Below are positions 13,608-21,575 of a DNA stretch of 64,000 bases, piece by piece. Positions within the stretch are counted from its first letter, which is position 1, and each line of letters begins with the position of its first letter. Below the pieces are notes generated by a model, which was given only the letters and a program-made list of their open reading frames with translations, had not been told where the DNA came from and made no database searches. A program made the position numbers and the translations under genes. This stretch comes from Mesorhizobium sp. B2-4-3 (GTDB lineage: Bacteria; Pseudomonadota; Alphaproteobacteria; Rhizobiales; Rhizobiaceae). The DNA is taken from assembly GCF_006442815.1 (NCBI RefSeq), contig NZ_VFVL01000001.1, forward strand, positions 1 through 64,000, read 5' to 3'.

Positions 13608-14027
13608 ATGCGCATAACCCAAGGGGCCTTTTCCTTCCTGCCCGACCTGACCGACGATCAGATCCGCGCGCAGGTGCAGTATTGCATCGACAACAAATGG
13701 GCCGTCAGCCTCGAGTTCACCGACGACCCGCACCCGCGCAACACCTATTGGGACATGTGGGGCCACCCGATGTTCGACAATCCCGACGCGGCGGCGCTGA
13801 TCATGGAGCTCAACGCATGCCGCAAGCTCTATGGCGATCGCTATATCCGCGTCGTCGCCTTCGATTCCTCGCAGGGCTGGGAATCGGTGAAGCTCTCCTT
13901 CATCGTGAACCGCCCGGCCGAGGAGCCCGGCTACCGGCTCGACAGGCAGGAAACCGCGGGCCGCATGATCCGCTACACCACCAGGCCCTACGCCGCCGAC
14001 AGGCCGGCAGGGGCGAGATACGGCTGA
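13608..14027 (+). CDS. cbbS: RuBisCO small subunit, red type
   Basis: 139-residue small subunit ([19 protein letters not shown]). The length, with a C-terminal extension past residue 110, is that of red-type small subunits, whose C-terminal hairpin fills the central solvent channel. It lies 11 bases after cbbL with an AAGGAG site. The motif [15 protein letters not shown] is characteristic of the family. Confidence 0.96.
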   Translation: MRITQGAFSFLPDLTDDQIRAQVQYCIDNKWAVSLEFTDDPHPRNTYWDMWGHPMFDNPDAAALIMELNACRKLYGDRYIRVVAFDSSQGWESVKLSFIVNRPAEEPGYRLDRQETAGRMIRYTTRPYAADRPAGARYG

Positions 14028-14051
14028 TCATCGCGACAGGAGGAAAATGCC

Positions 14052-14990
14052 ATGCCGGCGCCAGCCTTAGCCGAAACGCAAGTGCCGCAAGCCGCCGCCC
14101 CGGCGGCGATCGATCTGCGCGAGGAATTCGAAACGTCCGGCGTCAAGGACGTCCTGGCCGAGCTCGACCGCGATCTGATCGGGCTCGCCCCGGTCAAGCG
14201 GCGCATCCGCGAGACGGCGGCGCTCCTGCTGGTCGAGCGGGCCCGCCGCCGCATGGGTCTCGCGCATGAAACGCCGACGCTGCATATGAGCTTCACAGGC
14301 AATCCGGGTACCGGCAAGACGACCGTCGCGCTGCGCATGGCCGACCTGCTGCATCGCCTGGGCTATATCCGCAAGGGCCATCTGGTTTCGGTTACCCGCG
14401 ACGATTTGGTCGGCCAATATATCGGCCATACGGCCCCGAAGACCAAGGAGATCCTGAAGAAGGCGATGGGCGGCGTGCTGTTCATCGACGAGGCCTATTA
14501 TCTCTACCGCCCCGAGAACGAACGGGATTACGGGCAGGAAGCGATCGAGATCCTGCTGCAGGTGATGGAGAACCAGCGCGACGATCTCGTCGTCGTCCTC
14601 GCCGGCTATGCGCAGCGCATGGATCGCTTCTTCGAAAGCAATCCGGGATTCCGTTCACGCGTCGCCCACCACATCGATTTTCCCGATTATTCCGACGACG
14701 AGCTTCTCAGGATCGCGGAACAAATGCTCGAAAAGCAGAACTACCTGTTCGACACCAAGGCAACCGCCGCAATGGCCGACTACATCGCGCGCCGCCGCGC
14801 GCAGCCGCATTTCGCCAATGCCCGCTCGATCCGCAACGCGCTCGACCGGACACGGCTGCGGCAGGCCAACCGCCTGTTCGAAAGCGCCAGGGGACCGCTC
14901 GACGCCAAGGCGCTGTCGACGATCTCCGCCGAGGACATCACCGCCAGCCGGGTCTTCGCGCTGAGCTCCGGCGAAGGAGAAGGCAAATGA
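14052..14990 (+). CDS. cbbX: CbbX, red-type RuBisCO activase (AAA+ ATPase)
   Basis: 312-residue AAA+ protein that removes inhibitory sugar phosphates from red-type RuBisCO by pulling on the large-subunit C-terminus. Walker [10 protein letters not shown] is at residues 83-91 and Walker [10 protein letters not shown] at about 142-150. The pore-loop region contains [10 protein letters not shown]. Immediately downstream of cbbLS, as expected. The stop overlaps the start of the epimerase gene. Confidence 0.95.
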   Translation: MPAPALAETQVPQAAAPAAIDLREEFETSGVKDVLAELDRDLIGLAPVKRRIRETAALLLVERARRRMGLAHETPTLHMSFTGNPGTGKTTVALRMADLLHRLGYIRKGHLVSVTRDDLVGQYIGHTAPKTKEILKKAMGGVLFIDEAYYLYRPENERDYGQEAIEILLQVMENQRDDLVVVLAGYAQRMDRFFESNPGFRSRVAHHIDFPDYSDDELLRIAEQMLEKQNYLFDTKATAAMADYIARRRAQPHFANARSIRNALDRTRLRQANRLFESARGPLDAKALSTISAEDITASRVFALSSGEGEGK

Positions 14991-15673
14991 CCGCAAAGAC
15001 CATCATCGCCCCTTCCGTTCTGTCGTCGGATTTCTCGCGGCTCGGCGACGAGGTCGAAGCGGTCGCGCGGGCGGGCGCCGACTGGATCCATCTCGACGTG
15101 ATGGACGGACATTTCGTGCCCAACATCACCTTCGGCCCGCCGGTGATCAAGGCAATCCGCAACCGAACCGACAAGATCTTCGACTGTCATCTGATGATCG
15201 CGCCGGCCGATCCCTATCTCGCCGCCTTCGCCGACGCCGGTTGCGACATCATCACGGTGCATGCCGAGGCCGGGCCGCATCTCGACCGCTCGCTGCAGGC
15301 GATCAGGAACCTCGGCAAGAAAGCCGGCGTGTCGCTCAACCCGTCGACGCCGGAAAGTGTCATTGAATATGTCCTCGACCGGCTCGACCTGGTGCTTTTG
15401 ATGACCGTCAATCCGGGTTTCGGCGGTCAGGCCTTCATTTCGGCGGTCATCGACAAGGTCAGGCGTGTCAAGGCGCTCGTCGGCCAGCGTCCGATCGACA
15501 TCGAGATCGACGGCGGCGTCACGCCCGAGACGGCTCCCCTTGTTACCGCGGCCGGCGCCAATGTCCTCGTCGCCGGCTCCGCCGTCTTCAAGGGTGGCGC
15601 CGAGGCCGCCTATCGCGCCAATATCGGCGCGATCAGACAGGCGGCCGACGGAGCGGTCCGACGAGCCGCATGA
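14987..15673 (+). CDS. cbbE: Ribulose-phosphate 3-epimerase
   Basis: 228-residue TIM-barrel enzyme interconverting xylulose-5-phosphate and ribulose-5-phosphate. Metal and catalytic motifs are [31 protein letters not shown] and EIDGGV. The ATG overlaps the cbbX stop (ATGA), so translation is coupled. It supplies the kinase substrate within the cbb operon. Confidence 0.95.
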   Translation: MTAKTIIAPSVLSSDFSRLGDEVEAVARAGADWIHLDVMDGHFVPNITFGPPVIKAIRNRTDKIFDCHLMIAPADPYLAAFADAGCDIITVHAEAGPHLDRSLQAIRNLGKKAGVSLNPSTPESVIEYVLDRLDLVLLMTVNPGFGGQAFISAVIDKVRRVKALVGQRPIDIEIDGGVTPETAPLVTAAGANVLVAGSAVFKGGAEAAYRANIGAIRQAADGAVRRAA

Positions 15674-15692
15674 ACCACTTGCGGAGGATGAC

Positions 15693-16250
15693 ATGGCGGC
15701 AATCCCACCGGTCTGCGATTTCGGCTGGCAAGGCGTCGACGCCGTCTTGCCCGGCATCGACGGCAAATCGCATTCGATCTTCGGCCAGGCCGGACCCAAC
15801 GGGCTGGTCGTCGCCTTCATCTGCAATCACTGCCCCTATGTGAAGGCGGTGATTTCGCGCATCGTGCGCGATGCTAACGACCTGAAGGCCGAGGGGATTG
15901 GCTTCGTCGCGATCAACGCCAATGACGCCGACGCCTATCCGGATGATTCCTTCGACAACATGAAGCTCTTCGCCAGGGCGAACGCCTTCAGCTTCCCGTA
16001 TCTTCACGACGAGTCGCAGGCGGTGGCGCGCGCCTATGGCGCCGTGTGCACCCCGGATTTCTTCGGCCTCAACGGCGAGCTGACGTTGCAATATCGTGGC
16101 CGGCTGGATGCATCGCGACGCGAGGCCGGACCGCCTGGGCTGAGACGCGATCTGCTGGAGGCGATGAGGCAGGTTGCCCGAACCGGTAACGGACCGCGCG
16201 ACCAGATCGCTTCGATCGGCTGCTCGATCAAATGGAAGGAAGCCGCATGA
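15693..16250 (+). CDS. Thioredoxin-like (AhpC/TSA-fold) protein within the cbb operon
   Basis: 185-residue protein with a thioredoxin-type fold and a CNHCPYVK motif at about residues 44-51, so a CxxC pair is present. No signal peptide is seen, so it should be cytoplasmic. GGAGGATGAC precedes ATG 15693. The class (thioredoxin family with CNHCPY) is widespread but poorly characterised. Placement between cbbE and cbbZ suggests a redox or stress role tied to carbon fixation; that is inference. Its stop overlaps the next start (ATGA). Confidence 0.8.
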   Translation: MAAIPPVCDFGWQGVDAVLPGIDGKSHSIFGQAGPNGLVVAFICNHCPYVKAVISRIVRDANDLKAEGIGFVAINANDADAYPDDSFDNMKLFARANAFSFPYLHDESQAVARAYGAVCTPDFFGLNGELTLQYRGRLDASRREAGPPGLRRDLLEAMRQVARTGNGPRDQIASIGCSIKWKEAA

Positions 16251-16945
16251 AAGGCGCAAGCAAGCCGTTTGGGTCGCCAAGGGCGATCCTGTTCGATCTT
16301 GACGGCACGCTGATCGATTCGGCGCCCGACATCGCGGCGGCCGTGAACGAGCTGCTGGCCGGCCGCGATCTGCCGCCGCTCGGCGTGGATCGGGTCAGGG
16401 CGATGATCGGCGGCGGTGTCATGAAATTGGTCGAGCGGGCTTTCGCCGCCTCGGGGTCGCCGCTTGCCGGCAGCGCTCTCGAGGAAGCCAATCGCGATAT
16501 GGCGCCGATCTATCGCAGACATCTGACCGGCCTGACGAGGCTGATGCCTGGCGTCAGGGAAGTTCTCACCCACTTCCATCTGAACGGAACGGCCATGGGC
16601 GTCGTCACCAACAAGCCGCAATTGGCGACGCGCGAAATCCTGCTGCATTTCCACTTGACGGAATATCTCGGCGCGATCGTCGGCGGAGATGCCGTGACAA
16701 AGCTGAAACCGGCGCCTGACGCTCTACTTCTGGCGCTCGACCAGCTTGGGGTCGAACCATACGAGGCGCTGATGGTTGGAGACAGCATCAGCGACGTCGG
16801 CGCCGCGCGCACGGCCGGCATGCCGGTCGTTCTGCTGCGCGGCGGCTACACGCATGTCCCCGTCGAGGAGCTGGGCGCGGACCTCGTGTGCGACAGCCTG
16901 CTCGATCTGCCTTCCGCCATGCGGAGGCTACAAGCCGCTGCCTGA
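16247..16945 (+). CDS. cbbZ: Phosphoglycolate phosphatase
   Basis: 232-residue HAD-family phosphatase that removes 2-phosphoglycolate formed by RuBisCO oxygenation. Motif I is FDLDGTLIDS, motif II is in VVTNKPQ, the conserved lysine region is KLKPAPD, and motif III/IV is MVGDSISDVGAA. ATG 16247 is chosen over the in-frame ATG at 16232 because it overlaps the previous stop and has GGAAGGA upstream. Last gene of the cbb operon. Confidence 0.93.
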   Translation: MKGASKPFGSPRAILFDLDGTLIDSAPDIAAAVNELLAGRDLPPLGVDRVRAMIGGGVMKLVERAFAASGSPLAGSALEEANRDMAPIYRRHLTGLTRLMPGVREVLTHFHLNGTAMGVVTNKPQLATREILLHFHLTEYLGAIVGGDAVTKLKPAPDALLLALDQLGVEPYEALMVGDSISDVGAARTAGMPVVLLRGGYTHVPVEELGADLVCDSLLDLPSAMRRLQAAA

Positions 16946-17026
16946 AGCGCGTCGCGATTAAAGAGGCGGTCTCCGTCCGATCGCGATCGAACGGCCCGCT
17001 CTAAGCCTTCACTTCGAGAATTGCCC
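16946..17026. other. Convergent spacer between cbbZ and the cytochrome gene
   Basis: An 81-base spacer between converging genes. It contains the perfect 12-base palindrome CGATCGCGATCG at 16978-16989. The GCGCGTCGCGATTAAAG stretch resembles short intergenic repeats I recall from Mesorhizobium genomes. No clean stem-loop with a T run was found, so the terminator is not defined. Confidence 0.4.
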
Positions 17027-17407
17027 CTACTTTGAGAACTGCTTGAGATAGGCGATGACGTTGGCCACGTCCTTGTCGTCCTTGAGGCCGACAAACGCCA
17101 TCTTCGTGCCTTTCACCATGGCCTTCGGATCATGGAGATAGGTCGTCAGCGTCGGTTCGTCCCATTTGACGCCGGACTTTCCAGCCGCGACCATGGCCTG
17201 GGAATAACTGAATCCCGGATGCGTGCCGGCGGTGCGGCCGATGACCCCGTTCAACGACGGACCGACCTTGTTCTGGTCCTTGTCCGCGATGTGGCAGACC
17301 TTGCATTTGGTGAAGACCTTCTCACCCGCCGCCGCATCCTGCGCGTAGGATTGGTTCGTGATCAAAGTCACCAGAAATACAACGGCGAAAAATGCGATAG
17401 CACGCAT
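17027..17407 (-). CDS. Class I cytochrome c (cytochrome c2-like)
   Basis: 126-residue exported cytochrome. Signal peptide (AIAFFAVVFLVTLITNQSYA), then a heme-binding CKVCH and the axial-methionine region VKGTKMAF. Monohaem electron carrier of the cytochrome c2/c550 type. It could take electrons from XoxG and pass them to the terminal oxidase, an inference from the neighbourhood. ATG 17407 has GAGGAA upstream. Confidence 0.88.
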   Translation of the reverse strand: MRAIAFFAVVFLVTLITNQSYAQDAAAGEKVFTKCKVCHIADKDQNKVGPSLNGVIGRTAGTHPGFSYSQAMVAAGKSGVKWDEPTLTTYLHDPKAMVKGTKMAFVGLKDDKDVANVIAYLKQFSK

Positions 17408-17695
17408 GGCAATTCCTCATTAACCGTCAAAATGCCCGGCGCCAGCAAAAAGCTAACCGGCGGATGGCGGAAGTCAATCGTACGAAGGTCCAGACTCCGG
17501 CATTCGAGAGAGCCTATCCTGTACTTTCGCCTTTGTTGACGGTCTTGGGACGAGCGCGTAGCGTCATCATTCTGGATTCCCAAGGGCACCTCGGGATATC
17601 GCTCAGCCTGGTTTTCATTCGGGCTGAGATTTGCCAAGGCAATGGGGCGGCGGCATTTCGCCAAAGCGGGCGTCTTCGCGCGCAAGAGGTGCTGA

Positions 17696-17905
17696 ATGAA
17701 TATGGTCGACCTCATATTGACGGTTTGCCTGAGTGCCAATCCCGGCGATTGCCGAGACGAGCATCTCTATTTCGAAAGCCGCGGCTCCCTGTTCCAATGC
17801 ATGATGCTGGCGCCCAGCGAAATCGCGAAATGGTCGCAGGAACACCCGGCCTTGAAGGTAAGGCGGTGGAAATGCGCTTTCCCGACGAAGGACCGAGAGA
17901 TCTGA
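17696..17905 (+). CDS. Small cysteine-containing protein, paralogue of the one at 5535
   Basis: 69-residue protein with AGAGGT before ATG 17696. It shares with the 5535-5735 product the pattern VC(L/M)...P..C, a central M.LAP/MQAQP, then W...HP..V.RW. It has four cysteines (VCL, GDC, FQC, WKC). Function unknown; this seems to be a diverse rhizobial small-protein family. It precedes the NitT/TauT-type transporter by 40 bases and may be cotranscribed with it. Confidence 0.55.
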   Translation: MNMVDLILTVCLSANPGDCRDEHLYFESRGSLFQCMMLAPSEIAKWSQEHPALKVRRWKCAFPTKDREI

Positions 17906-17945
17906 CCGGCGCCCCTGGTTTGTTGCAGTTCCGGGAGGATGCAGC

Positions 17946-18935
17946 ATGATTTCGCGGCGGGAGACGCTTCGTTTGGCGGCCCTTGGAACAGTGGCGATTA
18001 TCGGCTCGCACCCCATCGCCGCCTCCGCCGCGTCCAAGCTTCGCATTGGCGTGCTGAAGTTCGGCACGGTGAGCTGGGAGCTCGATACGCTGAAGCAGCA
18101 CAAGTTCGACGCCGCCAACGGGATCGATCTGGACGTCATCAATTTCGCCGGGGAGGATGCGACCAATGTGGCGATGCTGGCAGGCGCGATCGACATGATC
18201 GTGACCGATTGGCTGTGGGTCTCGCGCCAGCGCTCGGAGGGCGGCGACGTGACATTGGCCCCCTATTCGACCGCCGTCGGGGCGATCATGGTGAAGGACG
18301 CATCGCCGATCCGCACGATCGCCGATCTGAAGGGAAAGAAGATCGGCGTCGCCGGCGGAGCGCTCGACAAGAGCTGGCTGCTGATACAGGCGCTGGCCAG
18401 GCGCGATCACGGCATCGACCTGCCGGCGGTCAGCGATGTTGTCTTTGGCGCGCCGCCGCTGATTTCGCAAAAGGCCATTCAGGGCGAGCTCGATGCCGTG
18501 CTCAATTTCTGGCACTTCTGCGCCAGGCTCGAGGCCGACGGCTTTCGTCGGCTGATCGGTGCCGGCGACGCGCAGATGGCGCTCGGAGCATCGGGTCCGG
18601 TATCCGCGCTCGGCTATGTCTTCCACGACAAATGGGCGAACGAGAATCCGCAAGCCGCCCGCGGTTTCCTCAAGGCTTCCGCGCAGGCCAAGGATCTGCT
18701 GGCAAGGTCCGACGAAGAGTGGCTGCGCCTCGCGCCGGTCATCCGCGCGGACGGCAAGGAGCTGGCCAAGCTGCGCGACCGCTACCGCGAGGGCATTCCC
18801 AGGCGGCCGGTCGCCGAGGAGGCGGTCGATGCCGGCAGGCTCTATCGGGTGCTGGCCCGAATCGGCGGCGAAAAGCTGGTCGGCAGCGCGCCGGAGATGG
18901 CGCCCGGCACATTCTGGCGGGAGCCGTCGCAATGA
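17946..18935 (+). CDS. NitT/TauT-type ABC transporter substrate-binding protein
   Basis: 329-residue periplasmic binding protein with an RR-containing signal peptide (MISRRETLRLAALGTVAIIG ... ASA). The type II binding-protein fold is indicated by LRIGVLKFGTVSWELD, IDMIVTDWLWVSRQRSEGG, and DLKGKKIGVAGGALDKSW. This resembles taurine, nitrate and sulfonate binders, but specificity cannot be read. The TRRE/SRRE start could be Tat-exported. It forms a tight operon with the following permease and ATPase, just upstream of xoxF. Confidence 0.83.
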   Translation: MISRRETLRLAALGTVAIIGSHPIAASAASKLRIGVLKFGTVSWELDTLKQHKFDAANGIDLDVINFAGEDATNVAMLAGAIDMIVTDWLWVSRQRSEGGDVTLAPYSTAVGAIMVKDASPIRTIADLKGKKIGVAGGALDKSWLLIQALARRDHGIDLPAVSDVVFGAPPLISQKAIQGELDAVLNFWHFCARLEADGFRRLIGAGDAQMALGASGPVSALGYVFHDKWANENPQAARGFLKASAQAKDLLARSDEEWLRLAPVIRADGKELAKLRDRYREGIPRRPVAEEAVDAGRLYRVLARIGGEKLVGSAPEMAPGTFWREPSQ

Positions 18936-19759
18936 CCGCAAGAGACGGCGGCGATCGCACGCTCGGCGAAGCGGCCGGCATCTCCAGCCGTTCCAGCTCC
19001 GCTGCGACGGTGATGCCCGCGCTGACGGTGACGATCTCCCTGCTCGGGCTTGGCCTGCTGTGGAGCCTGGCGGCGAATACCTGGCCGAGCCGCGCCTTTC
19101 CGGGACCAGGTGAGGTCTGGCAGGTGTTGCTGAGAGAGGCGGCGAGCGGCGACCTTTTCTACCACCTCGGCGCAACGCTGGGCCGGGTCGCCGCCGCATA
19201 TTTCGTCGCGATGATTGTCGGATCGGCGATCGGCATCCTCCTCGGCAGCTACCGCCGCGCGGACCGGTTCTTCAACCCCTGGGTCATCCTGTTCCTCAAT
19301 ATCCCCGCGCTGGTGATCATCGTGCTGGCCTATATCTGGTTCGGCCTCAACGAGGCGGCGGCGATAGGCGCGGTCGCCGTGAACAAGATCCCGAATGTCG
19401 TGGTGACCATGCGCGAGGGCGCCAGGGCGCTGGACCCGAGTTACGCCGAAATGGCGGCCGTCTACCGCTTCGGTCCCCTCGACCGCCTTCGCCATATCCT
19501 GCTGCCGCAATTGCAGCCCTATCTGGCCGCGGCCTCGCGCTCCGGCATCGCCCTCATCTGGAAGATCGTTCTGGTGGTCGAACTGCTCGGTCGCTCCAAT
19601 GGCGTGGGCTTCCAGATCCATCTCTATTTCCAGCTTTTCGACGTCGCCGCCATTCTTGCCTACACGCTGGCATTCGTGGCGGTGATGCTCGTGATCGAAC
19701 TTCTTCTGGTGCAGCCCGTTGAACGACATGCAACCCGTTGGCGCCGCCGCCCCGCTTAG
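18932..19759 (+). CDS. NitT/TauT-type ABC transporter permease
   Basis: 275-residue inner-membrane permease with about six hydrophobic segments (for example VMPALTVTISLLGLGLLWSL and ILFLNIPALVIIVLAYIWFG). The cytoplasmic coupling motif lies near EMAAVYRFGPLDRLRHILLPQ. ATG 18932 overlaps the stop of the binding-protein gene. Partner of the genes on either side. Confidence 0.85.
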   Translation: MTARDGGDRTLGEAAGISSRSSSAATVMPALTVTISLLGLGLLWSLAANTWPSRAFPGPGEVWQVLLREAASGDLFYHLGATLGRVAAAYFVAMIVGSAIGILLGSYRRADRFFNPWVILFLNIPALVIIVLAYIWFGLNEAAAIGAVAVNKIPNVVVTMREGARALDPSYAEMAAVYRFGPLDRLRHILLPQLQPYLAAASRSGIALIWKIVLVVELLGRSNGVGFQIHLYFQLFDVAAILAYTLAFVAVMLVIELLLVQPVERHATRWRRRPA

Positions 19760-20468
19760 GGTCGACATCGCCGAAAAAACCTTCAGGTCCGCGCAGGGCG
19801 TCTCGGTCATGGCGCTGAAGAACCTTTCCTTCGAGGTCCAGCAAGGCGAATTCGCCTGCCTGCTCGGGCCATCGGGCTGCGGCAAGACCACGACGCTGCG
19901 CATTCTGCTTGGGCTCGACAGGCAGTTCTCCGGTTCTTTCCAGTTGCCCGAAGGCGGCTCGAACCGCATAGCCGCCGTGTTCCAGGAACCCACCTTGCTG
20001 CCCTGGCGCACGGTGGAACAGAATGTCAGGCTGGCGCTGCCGAAAGACCTGCGCGCGAAAAATCTCGACGCGCTGTTTGACACGCTCGGTCTCGCCGGCA
20101 TGCGCTCGCTCTATCCGGCGGAGCTTTCGCTAGGCCTTGCGCGAAGGGCGGCGCTTGCGCGGGCCTTCGCGACCGAGCCGGCGGTGCTGTTCCTCGACGA
20201 GCCCTTCGTGTCGCTCGACGGACGGACCGCCGGGCAACTCCGGCGCCTGCTTCTCGACGTCTGGTCGGCCAGGCCTACGACCGCCCTGATGGTGACGCAC
20301 AACCTGACCGAGGCGCTGACGCTGGCGGATCGCATCATCGTGCTGGCGCCGCGGCCCTCGCATGTGCTCGGCGTTTTCGACATAGGGCTGCCCAGGCAAC
20401 ACCGCGGCCCCGACGCGACGAACGGCCTTTTGCGATCATTCCATCAGAAATTTCCGGGCGTGACCTGA
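19728..20468 (+). CDS. NitT/TauT-type ABC transporter ATP-binding protein
   Basis: 246-residue ATPase. Walker A GPSGCGKTT, Walker B VLFLDEPFVSLD and H-loop VTHNLTEAL are intact. The signature reads LSLGLARRAALARAF, so the usual LSGG is altered to LSLG. ATG 19728 is chosen over a TTG at 19719. It overlaps the permease gene by 32 bases. Confidence 0.85.
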   Translation: MQPVGAAAPLRVDIAEKTFRSAQGVSVMALKNLSFEVQQGEFACLLGPSGCGKTTTLRILLGLDRQFSGSFQLPEGGSNRIAAVFQEPTLLPWRTVEQNVRLALPKDLRAKNLDALFDTLGLAGMRSLYPAELSLGLARRAALARAFATEPAVLFLDEPFVSLDGRTAGQLRRLLLDVWSARPTTALMVTHNLTEALTLADRIIVLAPRPSHVLGVFDIGLPRQHRGPDATNGLLRSFHQKFPGVT

Positions 20469-20524
20469 GCGCCCTGGTCTATGCAGTTCCTGACGGAAAA
20501 CCGCCGCGGACTTTCCTGGATGCT

Positions 20525-20878
20525 TCAGAAGCAACGCACGTCGGCTTCGGCCTGCGCCTGCTTCAGCTCCGTCCGCGCGGCTTTCGCCGGCGCGCTTTCG
20601 CGGAACAGACCTGCATTCTCGCCTGTCGTCAGGGACAGGCTCTTGAAGGTCTCGGCCCTCTCATAATGGTCGTAAGGGAGAATCGAGGCGATGACATCGA
20701 TCGAGCACGAACAACTCTCCAGCGCCTGACGCGTCTGGCCGTTCGTCCGCATGCAGCCGAGCACGTAGTCGACAATCGTCGCCGTCGGGTAGTCCCCCGC
20801 GGCGCCGGCCGGGTTTGCAAGGACCATTGCCGGCGAAAGGAGGAGCGGAAGGATCGAAAATCCAACATATCTGACCAT
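20525..20878 (-). CDS. Small exported cysteine protein beside xoxF
   Basis: 117-residue protein with signal peptide (FSILPLLLSPAMVLANPAGA) and four Cys in the mature part: GCM, CSCS and the penultimate C. GGAGG precedes ATG 20878. The motifs CSCSIDVIAS and LPYDHYERAETF look strongly conserved. I recall homologues near xoxF or PQQ dehydrogenase genes in other methylotrophic alphaproteobacteria, but could not verify this. A periplasmic partner of methanol oxidation is plausible; the function is unknown. Confidence 0.65.
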   Translation of the reverse strand: MVRYVGFSILPLLLSPAMVLANPAGAAGDYPTATIVDYVLGCMRTNGQTRQALESCSCSIDVIASILPYDHYERAETFKSLSLTTGENAGLFRESAPAKAARTELKQAQAEADVRCF

Positions 20879-21575
20879 GAGAAATTCCTCCTATTTGCCA
20901 GCGCGCGCTGCGGCGAGGCAGCACCATCGTGCCCAGTTGGCGGCATGCCGCAAGCCCGGTCAAGTTCCCACCGCCCCGGTATAGGACCAAAGGAGGAATG
21001 CTTTGCCCACCGACAGCAGCGCTCCAAGGCAGCTTCACGGCTCGCCCCAGCGCCCATCTTAACAAGTATTTTTTTATCGCCAGATCAATGCGGAAAACCA
21101 TAGATATCAATCGGAACGAGGAGCAAGAATATTTAGAAATAAACTTAAAAGTTTATCGTGCTTGTGATACGATCACATTAGATATTGTAACTGAAATCGC
21201 TAGATTTTAAACTTCTAGTCATTGTGAAATTTTGAATGTCTTTTATCTCTAAATTTTATATTGCGTCGCACTAGATCAATGCTGCATCGCACAATTCAGG
21301 CGGGGGTTTTTCCTTGCCTGACATTTTGCAATGACATAGCCTTATCCTGTTTCCGGCTTCAAGGACATCGCTGTAACAAGGGAGCGGCGACAGTCTTGCG
21401 TAGGCCACATCGGGCGGGTGCAGGCTAGGCTGGTTTGGTAGAGGACAGAAAATTCCTCTGCTATTTGCAGTTTAGGTCGTGACAGCTGCCGGAAATACTT
21501 CCCAATACGGATCGCCTGGACAAGCTCTTGCGAGCTTGAATATCGATTTCTTGTTGTCAACCTGGGAGGAATTTG
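20879..21575. other. Long AT-rich intergenic region upstream of xoxF
   Basis: About 700 bases between the small cysteine gene and xoxF. The core at about 21061-21260 is far richer in A and T than the rest of the window, with runs such as AAATAAACTTAAAAG and AAATTTTGAATG. Short open frames on both strands look non-coding. It holds the direct repeat listed separately and two copies of AGATCAATGC (21082-21091 and 21273-21282). It should contain the main xoxF promoter. Confidence 0.6.
21262..21292 (+). promoter_or_regulatory. Tandem direct repeat upstream of xoxF, candidate activator site
   Basis: TGCGTCGCAC at 21262-21271 recurs as TGCATCGCAC at 21283-21292, nine of ten bases identical. The two starts are 21 bases apart, two turns of the helix, so both would face the same side of the DNA. 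The pair is about 285 bases upstream of the xoxF start. This is a typical layout for a response-regulator or activator site; the cognate regulator is not known. Confidence 0.45.

Noticed and set aside
21088..21210. Small plus-strand frame (MRKTIDINRNEEQEYLEINL...) in the AT-rich region
   Set aside because: The low-GC region produces chance peptides; no homology pattern and no clear ribosome binding site.
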